Positions 26,109 through 36,163 of a DNA stretch of 64,000 nucleotides are shown here, in pieces. The first letter of the stretch is position 1. Every line of letters begins with the position of its first letter. The translations under genes were made by a program, and so were the position numbers. Where the stretch lies: contig JAOANU010000005.1 of NCBI GenBank assembly GCA_034387635.1, forward strand, positions 682,001 to 746,000, in the 5' to 3' direction. Source of the stretch: Rhodosporidiobolus odoratus (taxonomy: Eukaryota; Basidiomycota; Microbotryomycetes; Sporidiobolales; Sporidiobolaceae). Below the pieces are notes generated by a model. It saw only the letters and a list, made by a program, of their open reading frames with translations. It was not told the DNA's origin and did not search any database.

Positions 26109-27166
26109 TCAGCTCCAACTCAGTACCTGCGGTGTCCGCTCCTTCCGCCTGCGCTTCCCTGCCTCATACTGCGCCCCCGTTCCTGCTGCTTCCCCTCCCT
26201 CGTTGCCAGGCAATGCAAACACGATCTCGATGCGAACGTGCTCGTAAGTGCCTTGTCCTTTCATGAAGCTGATGCGCTTGGAAGGGTCTTCAAAGGAGAG
26301 TGTCCAGACGACGCGGTTGAGGTGTTTGGGGTCAGTGGAAAGGTTTTTCCAGTCCACAGGTTCGTGCTGTCGGAAGCTGGACTCGCGAAAGTCATCGAGT
26401 GCTTCACGAGTACAGCACATAGAGGTCAGCTTGGCCAGTCAACGACGACGAGGGACAGCTCATGACGCACCCTGCGTCTCCTCACAGAACTGGCACATTT
26501 TGGGTCCGGCGCTGATGACGTCGGTCTCCGCGTGAAGAATAGCTCGAGGACCGGCGAGGAAGCCAGACACCGGCTCGTGGTCGTCCGCTTGCGGGACGTA
26601 CGCTGGTGTTTCCGATAAGACTGCAAAACGGCCATCTCTTCGTTTTGGCTGGCGCGGCTGAGCGCGCCGGTACGGTACGGCGAGGGCTGGGACTTCGATA
26701 CGTAAGGGAGTCGTCCCTGTCGAGAAGAACAGGTACGTGACAGAACTGGCGGAATGCGCAACAGACCTACTTACAGTCGGCGGAAGGATACTGCGAGATT
26801 TTGACATCCTCGTAAGTCAATCTTGGCGGTTTGACCGCGGCTAAGCAGCCCATCTCCCTCAGAATGAGCTCATACCGGCCGACGAGCATATTTATGGCGT
26901 CAAGCACACTAGGGCGGGATGGGGTAGGCCTGTTCAGCTACGAGACCGTACGAAGTGAAGAGGAATACGGTCAGTGTCGTCCGCACCGTCTGCGACGACA
27001 TGTGCGCACCCATGCAATCCAGCGCGACCGAGCGGTTTCTTCGTCAGAGGGGATAGTTAGCAAAGCAGATCGAAGTCAGTTGGTTGACTTGCAACCCACC
27101 TTCGTAGACGGGCAGTCCGTTGTTGACTCGGCACCATGGATGTAGGTTATAGGCAGGTGTCGACAT
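26109..27166 (-). CDS. Conserved-looking protein of unknown function
   Basis: A minus-strand gene of about five exons. ATG 27166 starts MSTPAYNLHPWCRVNNG, exon 27166-27100. A short second exon (near 27052, ETARSRWIAW) is followed by SVLDAINMLVGRYELILREM and LTYEDVKISQYPSADW, then TPLRIEVPALAVPYRR. Next comes a stretch ending GPKMCQFCEET, and the last exon (from about 26392) carries DFRESSFRQHEPVDWKNL, RVVWTLSFEDPSKRISFM and EHVRIEIVFALPG before a basic tail and TGA at 26109. The ETQ|ALDD and SADW|TTP junctions keep frame with standard introns. The junction between exons 2 and 3 only works with a GC donor (about 27020), so that part is uncertain. I do not recognise the family. The two Cys pairs are too few to claim a zinc finger. 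Confidence 0.5.
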
Positions 27167-28037
27167 TAAGCCCAATTCTTCGAGATAGCACTCGAGGTAT
27201 ATGAAGGTGCGCGACAGATGAGTCACGAAAATGACGGAGATGAGGAGGCGACGAGAGGATGAAAGGAATGACAGGAGCCGCGGAACGTCCTCGGAGGCAC
27301 CGCTTTGCGCAACTTTGCAGATCCTCGCTCTGCTTTGGACTGCTGGTCACCTTGCAATGCCTCGTGCTATAGCGCATCGTCCGCCGGCCCCCTTCCGTAG
27401 GTGACGCGTGGTTCTTGAGCTGCCGAAGCGAGTCTTGAGCGGGTCATTAAGTCGCAGATCCGGAGGTGTTGCTGGAATGCTCCTTCACCGCGCGCCCGCA
27501 ATAACCTGCAAACCACAAGGTAAGGCAGACCAACAGATGACTCTGAGCCCGGAAAGTGAAGGGAGGAGCTAGGAGACGCCAGGATGAAGGGAGGCGCACC
27601 TCTGTAAGCATTACGTACAGAGAACCCCCGCCCCGTATCTCAAGCTCAAAGTGTGGTCCGCAGTCTGGAGATTGCCAGGCCAGCTCGCATCAGCGCGGAA
27701 GCAGATCCAGCCGTGGAGGCGCAAGCGAGGTCGAGAAGGAAGACGAGGGAAAAGCTGGAAGCGGGGCAGAGCGCGAAGACAAAGAAGCGATGCGAAGGGG
27801 GCACGGTTCAATTCTGCATTGACAGACGACGCTGTTGCTCGTTAGAAGGAATGGGGTGGAAGAAGAAGGAGATAAGTGCAAAACGAAGGAAGAGGTGGAA
27901 GGGGACGACAGGGAAGGATGCGTTCTCCGCAGTGTCGCAGGCGCGTGTGTCGCGAGGATTGCCAAGGCAGGGTATGAAGGAAACGAGAAGATTACGAGAG
28001 AGAGAGAAGGGAAAGCCATCTATGCCTTGCCGCCACT
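27167..28037. other. Long intergenic region
   Basis: 871 bases between the unknown gene's start and the 3' end of the aspartate aminotransferase gene. It is purine-rich on the plus strand at 27680-27900; the frames there (for example 27690-28019, minus) are low-complexity and unconvincing. Confidence 0.4.
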
Positions 28038-30106
28038 CTAGAGAGTCCCCCTCACCGCCTTATCGATGCATTCTGCCACCCACTGAACGTTGTCGTCGTT
28101 CATGCCCGCCATCGACTGCCTTCCGTTCGAGGTCATGTAGACGTGACCGTTCTCGACCATCGCTTTGCATTGCGGCGCTGTCGAGGGTGCAATCGGAAAC
28201 GCAGCGAAAGGAAATAGGCGGAGCGGAAATGGGATGTATTGAAGGCGATGTCAGCGAGTGTGGGAGGTATGACGAGGGCGGCAAGAAAGGCGGTAAACGC
28301 ACGTGTAAGACCAGTAAAGGTGAACATGCCGATTTGGTCAACAATGTGTTCCCACCCGTTCGGTCCAGGGGCTGGCGTCTTGAAGGTGTTGACGAGGAGA
28401 TCGTGGAGCCTCTTACGCATATCGATGATTCGATGCGCCATGGTCTTGATGTCTTCGCGCCATTCCGAGAAGAGTTGCTCGTCGTTGAGGATGAGGGAGA
28501 TCTGGACGCAAATCGTCCAAGAGCGCCATCAGTTTCGCATGGCTGAGCAACAGAACGACGCGACTAGTATTATCCAGGACTTCACGCACAATCCTGGCAC
28601 CAAACGTCGGTGGGTTCGAGATCTCCTGCCTCTGCAAGATCAACAACTGACTCTTGATCCTCGCCGCACCGCCTTCCGCCTCTCCCGCATGCGCCGCAAC
28701 GATGTTGAGTGCGCCGATACGCTCACCGTAAAGGCCGGCGTTCTTGGCGTAGGACTGGCAGACGAGAAGAGGGATGTTTTCCGAGACAAAGTGGCGGACT
28801 GCCCAGGCGTCGTTGTCGAGATCACCGGAAGCGAAACCCTACAAGGATGATGTTGTGAGAAATCGCTTGAGCAAGAAAGCAGAAAGAGAGGGAGGGTGGC
28901 GAACCTGGTAAGCGCAGTCGAAGAAAGCGTAGTGACCTCTTTGCTTGAAGATCTCGGCAATCTCCTTCCATTGTTCCCGTGTCGGGTCGACACCCGTCGG
29001 GTTGTGAGCGCAGGCGTGAAGGAGGAAGACGGACCGTTCAGATGCGGATCGGAGGAAGTCGAGGAACGCGGGGAGGGCGAGGCCGATAGTTTGCGAGTCG
29101 TAGTAAGGGTAGTCGACGGGCGTGAGGCCGACCGAGTTGAAGATGGCCTTGTGGTTGGCTGCCAGGCATTTCCCGTTGAGCAAGAAGGTCGGAAACAAGG
29201 AGCGGAATGCAACGCACCCCATGTCGGGTTAGAGACGTAGATGACCTTCTCCTCCTTGTTCTTTCCGGCAAAAGGCTCGTAGAACTTGCTTAAGAACTCT
29301 CCTCCGTAGTGGTTCGCGCCCGTGCCAGAGATAGTCTGGATGCTGTTGCCAGAAGGTGCGGAAATTTCAAAAGGGGAAAAGGTTAGCAATTTTGTTGTGA
29401 GGGAAAAGAGAAGAGGAGTACGCACGTGACGACTCTTCCGTCCTTGACTGCCGGACTGTCCGCTCCGAATATGAGCTTCGAGGTTGCTGAAACGAAAGAA
29501 GGCAACCCAGCGATCGGCAAATATTCATGGTCGAGCGAGTCGTCGTCCGCCAGGATCTTCTTGGCCTGCGAGCGGGTCATCAGCAGGGCATTCCGTCAGT
29601 ATATTGCCATCTGCTCGACTGCCACGTGTCTGCCTCTCCCGGACGCAAGTATGACGCTTGACTCGCTGCCTTCTTCCTGCGCCTTCCCAGGCTTGACCCG
29701 CTCACCGTTCGACACTACTATGTATGTAGGTGAGGGCAACGCACCTTCCTGACTACCGGCAGCACAAACGGCTTTCCCGCGTTGTCCCTGTAGGCTCCGA
29801 CGCCCAAGTTAACTTTCTTAGGGTGTTTGTCGGCTTGGTAGCCTGCCGTCAAGGCGAAGATAGGGTCGGCAGGAGCGAGGGGGGTCGAGCGGAAAGCTGT
29901 AGCGTCATGCAAAGCGGGATGCCTGTCAGCTATGGGAAGACAGTCGAGAGTGAGAAAATCCAGGAGTGGGACTAACCATCCGCGGCCGGGGAAGAAGTGG
30001 ACGACATGGTGAGGTGATTGGACAACTGCTTGAGTCTCGTAGTAGCTTGTGCAGCAGCTGAAGTAGCAGTAGCAGGGAGAGACGAGGAGGAACAAGACGA
30101 AGGCAT
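28038..30106 (-). CDS. Aspartate aminotransferase
   Basis: Eight exons: first exon from ATG 30106 or 30007 to 29977, then 29896-29745, 29565-29426, 29342-29218, 29158-28905, 28838-28590, 28501-28303 and 28177-28038. The PLP enzyme interconverts aspartate/2-oxoglutarate and oxaloacetate/glutamate, serving amino-acid metabolism and the malate-aspartate shuttle. Family blocks are [72 protein letters not shown] and the PLP-lysine motif [19 protein letters not shown]. The two in-frame starts give 462 or 429 residues. The 33 extra residues are Ser/Thr/Ala-rich with Arg and Lys and no acidic residue, like a mitochondrial presequence, so one gene may make both the mitochondrial and the cytosolic enzyme. 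Enzyme identity is secure. Confidence 0.93.
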
Positions 30107-30589
30107 CGGATCAGCTGATGGGAAAGGGTGGAGAACACCGGGGTGGGGACGTCCAGCGGGGCTGTGCGCAACCAAGCAGTGGCTAGATCACAGCAAGTAA
30201 GCAGTAGAGGCAGAAGCAAGGCCAGCGAGCGGGATTAGCAAATCCGGCTACTTCACGAGCCGCCTTTTTCACGCCGGTCCTGCGAGGTTAAACGGCAGGT
30301 CTAGATTAACAAAGGACACAGGGCTACTCTAGTGACTCTGCGCGAGCAAAGACAGCGTGGGTATGCTATTCGAACGAGACGGCAGAGCGACCAGGACGAG
30401 GTCAGGAAATTAGGGGAAAAGGTTTGAAGTGATGCTGCAACAACGAGAAACGACGAGACGGGCGACGGGAGGCGGCGAGAGGTGGTACAAGGAACAGAGA
30501 TAGGACGTCAAAGGCGAATAGAATGGCAAGGCGATAGGTAGGCAGAATCAAGTCACAGAGAGGTATCGAGGAAAGGAGGGTGTAGGAGT
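30107..30589. other. Intergenic region AN1 gene - aminotransferase
   Basis: 483 bases containing the aminotransferase promoter and the 3' end of the ubiquitin-like/AN1 gene. Nothing else recognised. Confidence 0.4.
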
Positions 30590-31163
30590 TTAGACTCGAG
30601 CCAGCTTCTCCGACATGGTCTGCTCTGCCTCCAGCTTCGTTTTGTTGAGCTGGAAAGCCTTCTCCTTGCAGTCAGCCAAATTTGGGCAGGTGTGATCTGC
30701 AGGCAGAGTTGAATGATCAGGGCGGGAAGAAGACTAATTTCGGAGCAAAAGGACGCACCTTCAGCCAACCGATGCCTTGCGCAGAAGCTTGCGCTACAGA
30801 GCTTGCAGTCTCCGACAATCCTCACCGCTGCCTGGCTACACCGCTCAGTCGCCGAGAGCCAGCATCCGCAGCGCTTCTTGGGTGCGCCGCCTCGCAGGCG
30901 AAGGGAGAGCGAGACGGTACCGTGCTCGAGGATGCCGTAAGAGCTCAGCGAGTCGGTACCTTCAAGAGTGCGAGAGCCGTAGGAGAGACGCTGTTCTTCC
31001 GAAGGAATCGAAAGGCGCTGAGAAATGGCAAGGCGGAGGGAAGGGACGGTTGTAGCATCTGCACGAACGGTTCGAGTCAGCCTGATGACCTGGAGGCAGC
31101 GCTGGCGGGACGGGACATACCAAGCTGCACGGAGTGGCCGGAGAAGTCGCGGACAAAGACCAT
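30590..31163 (-). CDS. Ubiquitin-like domain fused to AN1 zinc finger
   Basis: Three exons (31163-31121, 31058-30759, 30696-30590) give 149 residues. Residues 1-72 or so form a ubiquitin fold: MVFVRDFSGHSVQLDATTVP, then LRLAISQRLSIPSEEQRLSY, and a C-terminus SLSLRLRGG matching the RLRGG end of ubiquitin. It runs on as APKKRCGCWLSATERC into an AN1 zinc finger with the ligands CKLC...FCARHRLAEDHTC, ending in a Lys/Glu-rich helix. AN1 proteins bind Cdc48/proteasome or ubiquitin in stress responses; ubiquitin-like/AN1 fusions are known (ZFAND4 type). Whether a protease cuts after the Gly-Gly is unknown. Both introns fall in phase, and the AN1 finger is split between exons 2 and 3. Confidence 0.88.
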
Positions 31164-31209
31164 AATGGGGTGAGCGATAAGGGGAACTACGGGGGATACG
31201 AAAGTAACG

Positions 31210-31664
31210 TCAGCGACTTGCTCTTTGGAGGCTCTGCAACTCGTCCTCCTGCTTTGCGACCGTCGCCTGCCGCCCGACCATCCTCACTCCTAGCCAACCG
31301 CAGCCGCTGATGCTGTCCTCCTCGGTCTTCCGGTTGATGATGGCAGCGTCGCTTGACTGATGGGGCAGGCAGCGACAAGGGGTACGCAGAACGCATGCTG
31401 CTGGTGTAGGGTGAAGGCTTACAGGCTGAGTTGGTCTGATTCGAGAGAGGCGGGTCCGTCGGGAAGTGGCGGAGTCGATGAGGGGGTGGTAGCTGAAGTG
31501 AAGGAGGCGGGAGCGATTGAGGTTGTAGTATGTGGTAAGCGAGGGTGCGGAGTGCAGGAAGCGAAGAGCGAGGCAAGAGCGTAGATGGAAAGCGAGAGAA
31601 GCGAGGGACCAAGATGGAGAGAACGCGCAAGCGTTTTGTTCTGGACTACAGTAGCTGCTGACAA
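31210..31664 (-). CDS. Possible small membrane protein (5' end unresolved)
   Basis: A 3' segment reading LDAAIINRKTEEDSISGCGW and on to KQEDELQSLQRASR before TGA (31212-31210) has good codon bias. In front of it, across an intron that fits phase 2, lies an open frame with a hydrophobic segment (LGPSLLSLSIYALASLFASC) and a Ser/Thr/Pro linker. The upstream frame has no ATG (its first candidate codon is TTG), so a short first exon is probably missing from my model. No family recognised. Confidence 0.3.
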
Positions 31665-31738
31665 TTTTCCGTCAGCGGGTTGGCCTTCTCAATCTAGATT
31701 TCACCATTCCTGGCTCGTCCTGGCTGTTCTGTGCTTCC

Positions 31739-32037
31739 TCAGCAGGTACAGCGAGACGTTTGTGCGCTGCCCTTGAGCTGGGGGCTGTAGCAGATCAGCC
31801 GTCCGAGGTGCGAAAGCGTCCTCGTCCGTTTTTTCTTCTTTGCCTTGACGGCTGAGCTGTGCTTACGAGCTGCCGTTCACAAAGGTCAGTATTAGACTCT
31901 GATGCACGACAGGCTGGTCGAAGTGGGGCAAGGAAGAGGACCCCGAAACTCGTCGGCACAACTTGCTGACCTGTCCGTTGGCTTTTTCCCCGTGAGCTGA
32001 CACTGAACTTGAAGAGCGTCGTAGGGAACGAGGCCAT
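31739..32037 (-). CDS. Possible small basic protein
   Basis: Two exons (32037-31971 and 31869-31739) give 65 residues: MASFPTTLFKFSVSSRGKSQ, then a lysine/arginine cluster (KAKKKKRTRTLSHLGRL). The 101-base intron has GTCAGC, a CTGAC branch-like site and CAG, and the exon sum is a multiple of three. There is no domain to confirm it, and it may be chance. Confidence 0.28.
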
Positions 32038-33067
32038 GAACAGCGCTGAAAGCTGTACTCTCAATGCTGTTGCTGTTGTCTAGTCCGCCACTGCCAGCTC
32101 TACGTCCAGCAAGACGGGGAGGAGATGATTGCCAGAACAGTCAAGGCGGTGGACATTGGAGCGAGTCGTAGGACAGCCAGGGTCTCGGCATAGGTTCGTC
32201 ACTGGTCTCAAGCAGTCTCTCTAACGAGGTGAGCTGCGCTCTGCGAGAAGGTGTAACCGAACTGTCGGGAGAGGAAGAGAAAAGGAAGAAAAGGTGCCAC
32301 ACTTAGCTGCTGCCACGTGCAACTTGTGTCGAGAGCATGGCGAGCGATGAAGTTGCCCGTGTTCTACGTCTAGCAGGCCTCATGCAACGAGCCTGAAAGA
32401 AAAGTAGGCGGCGCATGCTATTGTTGTATAGCTTGGATGAAGCGCGCCTCTAGGCATCGCGAGCTGTCCAGGATCTTCTCAGCTTCGTTGCAACGCTATA
32501 AAGAAGCATGACGCTCGATAACTGCTCGGGAGCCAACGACAGCAGAACCAGGCGCGTCGAGTGCAGGACGCGGTCGAGGGGGCTCGAGGGGCAGGAGGCG
32601 AATGGACGCGAACCGGTGGACCTGGCGTGATTGTTCGATAGCGAGAGGGGACCGTGGCCTGCGGAGGATTTGAGAGCGTGAAGGGGAGAAGTTGAACGAG
32701 GTTGAGAAAAGAACGAAGGGGGAAGGCGGGGGTTGGTTGAAAGGGGAACGGCGGTAGGGATGTATGCCGAGCGGGTAGGGGCGATAAGGATGCTGAATAG
32801 ATCGAAAGAGAGGAAGGAGAGACGGGATTGGCTTGGGCCTCTTCTCCTGTCGGTTTCCCCCTCGTCCCCTCGCTCTCTCTTCTTCTTCTCTTCCTTCACT
32901 CTCTCTCTTCCGTACTCTTTCCTTACCCTTGCTACTCTCCTCGTCTCCCCGTCTCTATCATTTCACACGTAAGATGCTCCCTCCCTCCTCCGAGTCACCC
33001 AACGCTAATCAGCGCTCACACCCCCTCTCCTCATCTCCCTCCTCCTCCCGCTCTCCTGCACAACAGC
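32038..33067. promoter_or_regulatory. Promoter region with CT-rich leader
   Basis: 1030 bases before the plus-strand Pro/Ala/Glu-rich gene. From about 32840 to 33060 the plus strand is almost pure pyrimidine with short TCTCTC and CCTCC blocks, the kind of leader seen upstream of strongly expressed basidiomycete genes. Frames read through it are low-complexity. Expression level is inference. Confidence 0.5.
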
Positions 33068-35420
33068 ATGTCTGCTGAAGTTGCCACGCCCGTCGCTGTT
33101 CCTGTCGAGGACAATCCCGCCGCCGTCGACACTCCCGCAGTCGCCGTCGTAACTGAGAACGAGCCCGTCGTCTCAGAGCCCGCCGCTGCCGAACCCACTC
33201 CGGTCGTTGAGGAGCCCGCCGCCAAGGAGGTCGACCACAAGGACAAGGACAAGAAGCGCTCCCCCTTCGGTGTCCTCTCCAACAAGCTCTTCCACAAGGT
33301 GCGCTCTCGCCCTCGTTCCCCTTCCCCCGTCTCTCCTCTCTTGGTCGTTGAAAGGGGACATAGAAAACGCGCCACAGTGACATTGCATGCGAGGGATAAG
33401 ATGGTATCTGGCCATGCGGCACTGTCGTCCGCAGCCTGTCCAGCTGTATCGACGGGACAAGGGGAACTTTCACGCGCCAAACGCGAGGTGGCGCAATGAC
33501 TCAACACGGGGTCGCGAGAGGTTCGAGCCTCAGAGTCCGGGCTCTCGTCGCTACTCAGGATGTCGTGAGAACCGCTACGCTGCCGGTCAGCGGGCGACGC
33601 AGCGAGTCTACGATGTACAGCACCGCCTCTCGCCGTCTTCTCCTTATCGTGTCCGACGAGGCAAAAGTCGGAGATCAACCGTGTCTCGCGGCTGCATCAG
33701 TCTTCTGCACCTGCCTGTAACAGAAGGGATCGCTGATTCAAGCTCCCTTCTTTCTTCACCTCTTCTCGTCGCACTCCATAGGAAAAGTCCAACCCGACCT
33801 CGCCCACTGCCGAGGGCACCGATCCTCTCGCTAAGGAGGCTTCTCCTGTCGTCGAGGAGGCTCGTACGCCGCTCCGCTTGCTCTCCTCCCCTCATGCGGC
33901 TTGGTACTGATCCCGCTCATTCTTTTCTGCGTCACAGCCAAGGAGGAGGCCTCTCCCCCCGTTGTTGCGGAGACCCCGGCCGTGACCGAGCCCACCCCCG
34001 CTGCTACCGAGGAAGTCATCGCCCCTGTCGCTGTCGAGGAGGACAAGAAGGAAGAAAAGAAGGACGCGGTGAAGAAGGAGAAGAAGGAGAAGGTCAGGTC
34101 GCCGGGTGTTTTCGACAAGTCCGTTCCTTCTCTTTCTCCCGCATTCCACTGCTTGCTAACGCTGTCTCGTGACGCCCCTTGTGCAGGGTCAAGTCGTTCT
34201 TCGGCGAGAAGAAGGAGAAGAAGCGTACGTCGCTGGCTTTATGCTTTCTTCAGACTCTCCTCATGCTGACCGCTGTTGCCTCTCGCTTCAGCAGCCAAGA
34301 CCCCTACTGAGGAGAAGGCCGAGCCAGTTGTCGAGCCCAGTGCCTCTACCAGCGAGACCCCTGCCGCCGCCACTACCGAGGTTCCGGCTGAGGGCGCACC
34401 TGTTCTCGCCGAGCCCGTCGTTGCTGAAGCGCCTGCCACGCACGTTGCCGAGCCCAGCGTTGTCGGTCCGGAGGCTGTCGCCAAGGCTGAGGCCCAGGCT
34501 GAGGCCGAGGCACCCGTTCCTCATGTGCGTCCTTTCCTCCTCCCTACCAAACCAACAGCCTCGCACTTCCACCCTGGCTGACGTCCACCTTTCTCCGCCT
34601 GCTTCTTTCACTGTCCGCTCGCGCTCTACCGCGATCTGCCGCTACATCCTACACCGCACTTGTCTTATACCCTGGAACGTTCGCTGCCTTTGGATAGGTC
34701 GTCGAGCCCGTTTCCGCCCCTGTCGACGAGCCCACCCCTGCTGAGACTTCGGCGGCCGCCGAGGCTGTAAAGCCCGTCGAGGCATCAAAGGAGGAGGTCA
34801 AGTTCGACGAGGCTGTACGTCCTCTCTCCTTTTCTTTTATGCTTGATCCTGACCTTCCCCCCGTTTAGGCCAAGACCGAATCCGAGGCTCCCAAGCGCTC
34901 CGAGAAGCTTTCTCGTCGGTTGTCTGCCAAGATTGGCCAGTTCTTGACTTCGCCCAAGAAGGAGAAGAAGGGTAAGCTGTCCATTCCCCTTGGTTTCTTC
35001 TATCTCCTCTCCTTCGCTGACCCGATCCTACGATTGTACTGAGCAGAGAAGGACCTCATCCCCGTGGTCGCGCCTACTACTGAGGCACCGGCCGCCACTG
35101 AGGCTGCACCTCAGATCGAAACCCCGGTCGACGACAGCAAGCTCGACGCTGAGCCCGTCAAGGCCGCTGAGCCCGTCAAGGCCGCTGAGCCCGTTGTCGC
35201 TGCTGAGCCCGTTGTCGCTGCTGAAGAGCCGGTCAAGGCTGAGGAGCCCAAGGTTGCCGAGGTGGGCTTTCCCTTTTCCCGCCACCCTAAGCTAGAAGAT
35301 CGAGACTGACTCTTGGACCGCCCGCGCCAGACCGTCGCACCCGTTGACGCACCGGCTGAGGAGCTCGCCGCTGAGCTCAAGAAGGACGAGCCCACTCCCG
35401 CCGCTTCCACCTCCGCCTAA
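33068..35420 (+). CDS. Pro/Ala/Val/Glu-rich disordered protein with basic modules
   Basis: Nine exons (33068-33298, 33782-33863, 33938-34118, 34187-34224, 34292-34524, 34698-34814, 34869-34971, 35047-35261, 35331-35420) give 429 residues. Long acidic stretches built from EP, VVEEPA and EPVKAA units alternate with three short basic modules: RSPFGVLSNKLFHK, KVRSPGVFDKVKSFFGEKKE and SRRLSAKIGQFLTSPKKEKK. The modules share an S-P/L...K-x-x-x-F core, as if one lysine-rich amphipathic unit had been repeated along a disordered chain. A perfect short repeat (EPVKAAEPVKAA, EPVVAAEPVVAA) lies in exon 8. No enzyme domain, signal peptide or membrane segment is visible. The basic helices could bind membrane or microtubules, but that is a guess. 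Intron 1 is 483 bases, several times the local norm. Confidence 0.8.
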
Positions 35421-36163
35421 GCTCGCCTCGCCTTCCTCGCGCCTCCCTCCATCCTCCTTATCCATGTATACCTCTCTGCCTCACCCTCTCTCACCCTCTC
35501 TCTACTCACCCTCGCTATTACTCACGACCTAGTATCCTCAACCTCTCTACATACCTCTGCTTGACTCGGTGATCCCCCCTCCCCTTTTCGCCTTTTCCTC
35601 TCGCCTGGCTCGGCTCAGTCCTGATTCCCGTAGTAGTTCCCGCTCGTGACTTGTTCTCTGTCTCTGTCTCTGTCTTTCTCTCGCACTCTCTTCCTCGTTC
35701 CCTGACTCCCTTGCCTAGTATTCCCTATCATCGGCTGTGCAGATCTAATAGTAATCGTTCGCTTGCGCCTTTCTCGTCTTGTGCAGCCTGGTCCGAGCCG
35801 GGACCGAGAGAGATGCTCATGGGATCGGGCATAGTCTAGTGAGCTGTCGGTGCAAAGGCTACTTACTAATCGAGGGTCGCAAGCCCGCATGGACAAGGAA
35901 AGCACTGTTGAGAAGGCTCGTCCATGGGTCTAATCCGTGCCGACTGCCTCTTGGGTCATCGTCATCGCAGAGTCATCGCACCTCACCGATGACAATAGGC
36001 AGAAGCGTAAGCGAGGAAGGGTAAGAATTTAAGCACGTCCGTGCAGCAGGGAAGGCAGGCGACGAGCCATCGATTGCGGAACGCATTGCTTTGCTCTCGA
36101 TTGCATATTTGCGATAGTGCGGTATGTACCGGTGGGAGTGCGGACAGGATTGATGCAGAGGCT
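35421..36163. other. Convergent intergenic region
   Basis: 743 bases between the disordered-protein gene and the metaxin-like gene. The first 300 bases are pyrimidine-rich 3' untranslated sequence. A TCTG/TCTC microsatellite-like patch lies at 35656-35690. No gene recognised. Confidence 0.45.

Noticed and set aside
26109..27166. HORMA or REV7-like assignment for the unknown gene
   Set aside because: Length and a few hydrophobic patterns suggested it, but no diagnostic HORMA motif is present.
27690..28019. 109-codon open frame on the minus strand
   Set aside because: Low-complexity Ser/Pro/Phe sequence opposite a purine-rich stretch, no domain, no plausible introns.
33495..33560. tRNA-like B-box (GGTTCGAGCCT) with an A-box-like TGGCGCAATGA upstream inside intron 1
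   Set aside because: The T-arm does not pair over five bases and no acceptor stem could be built, so I do not call a tRNA.
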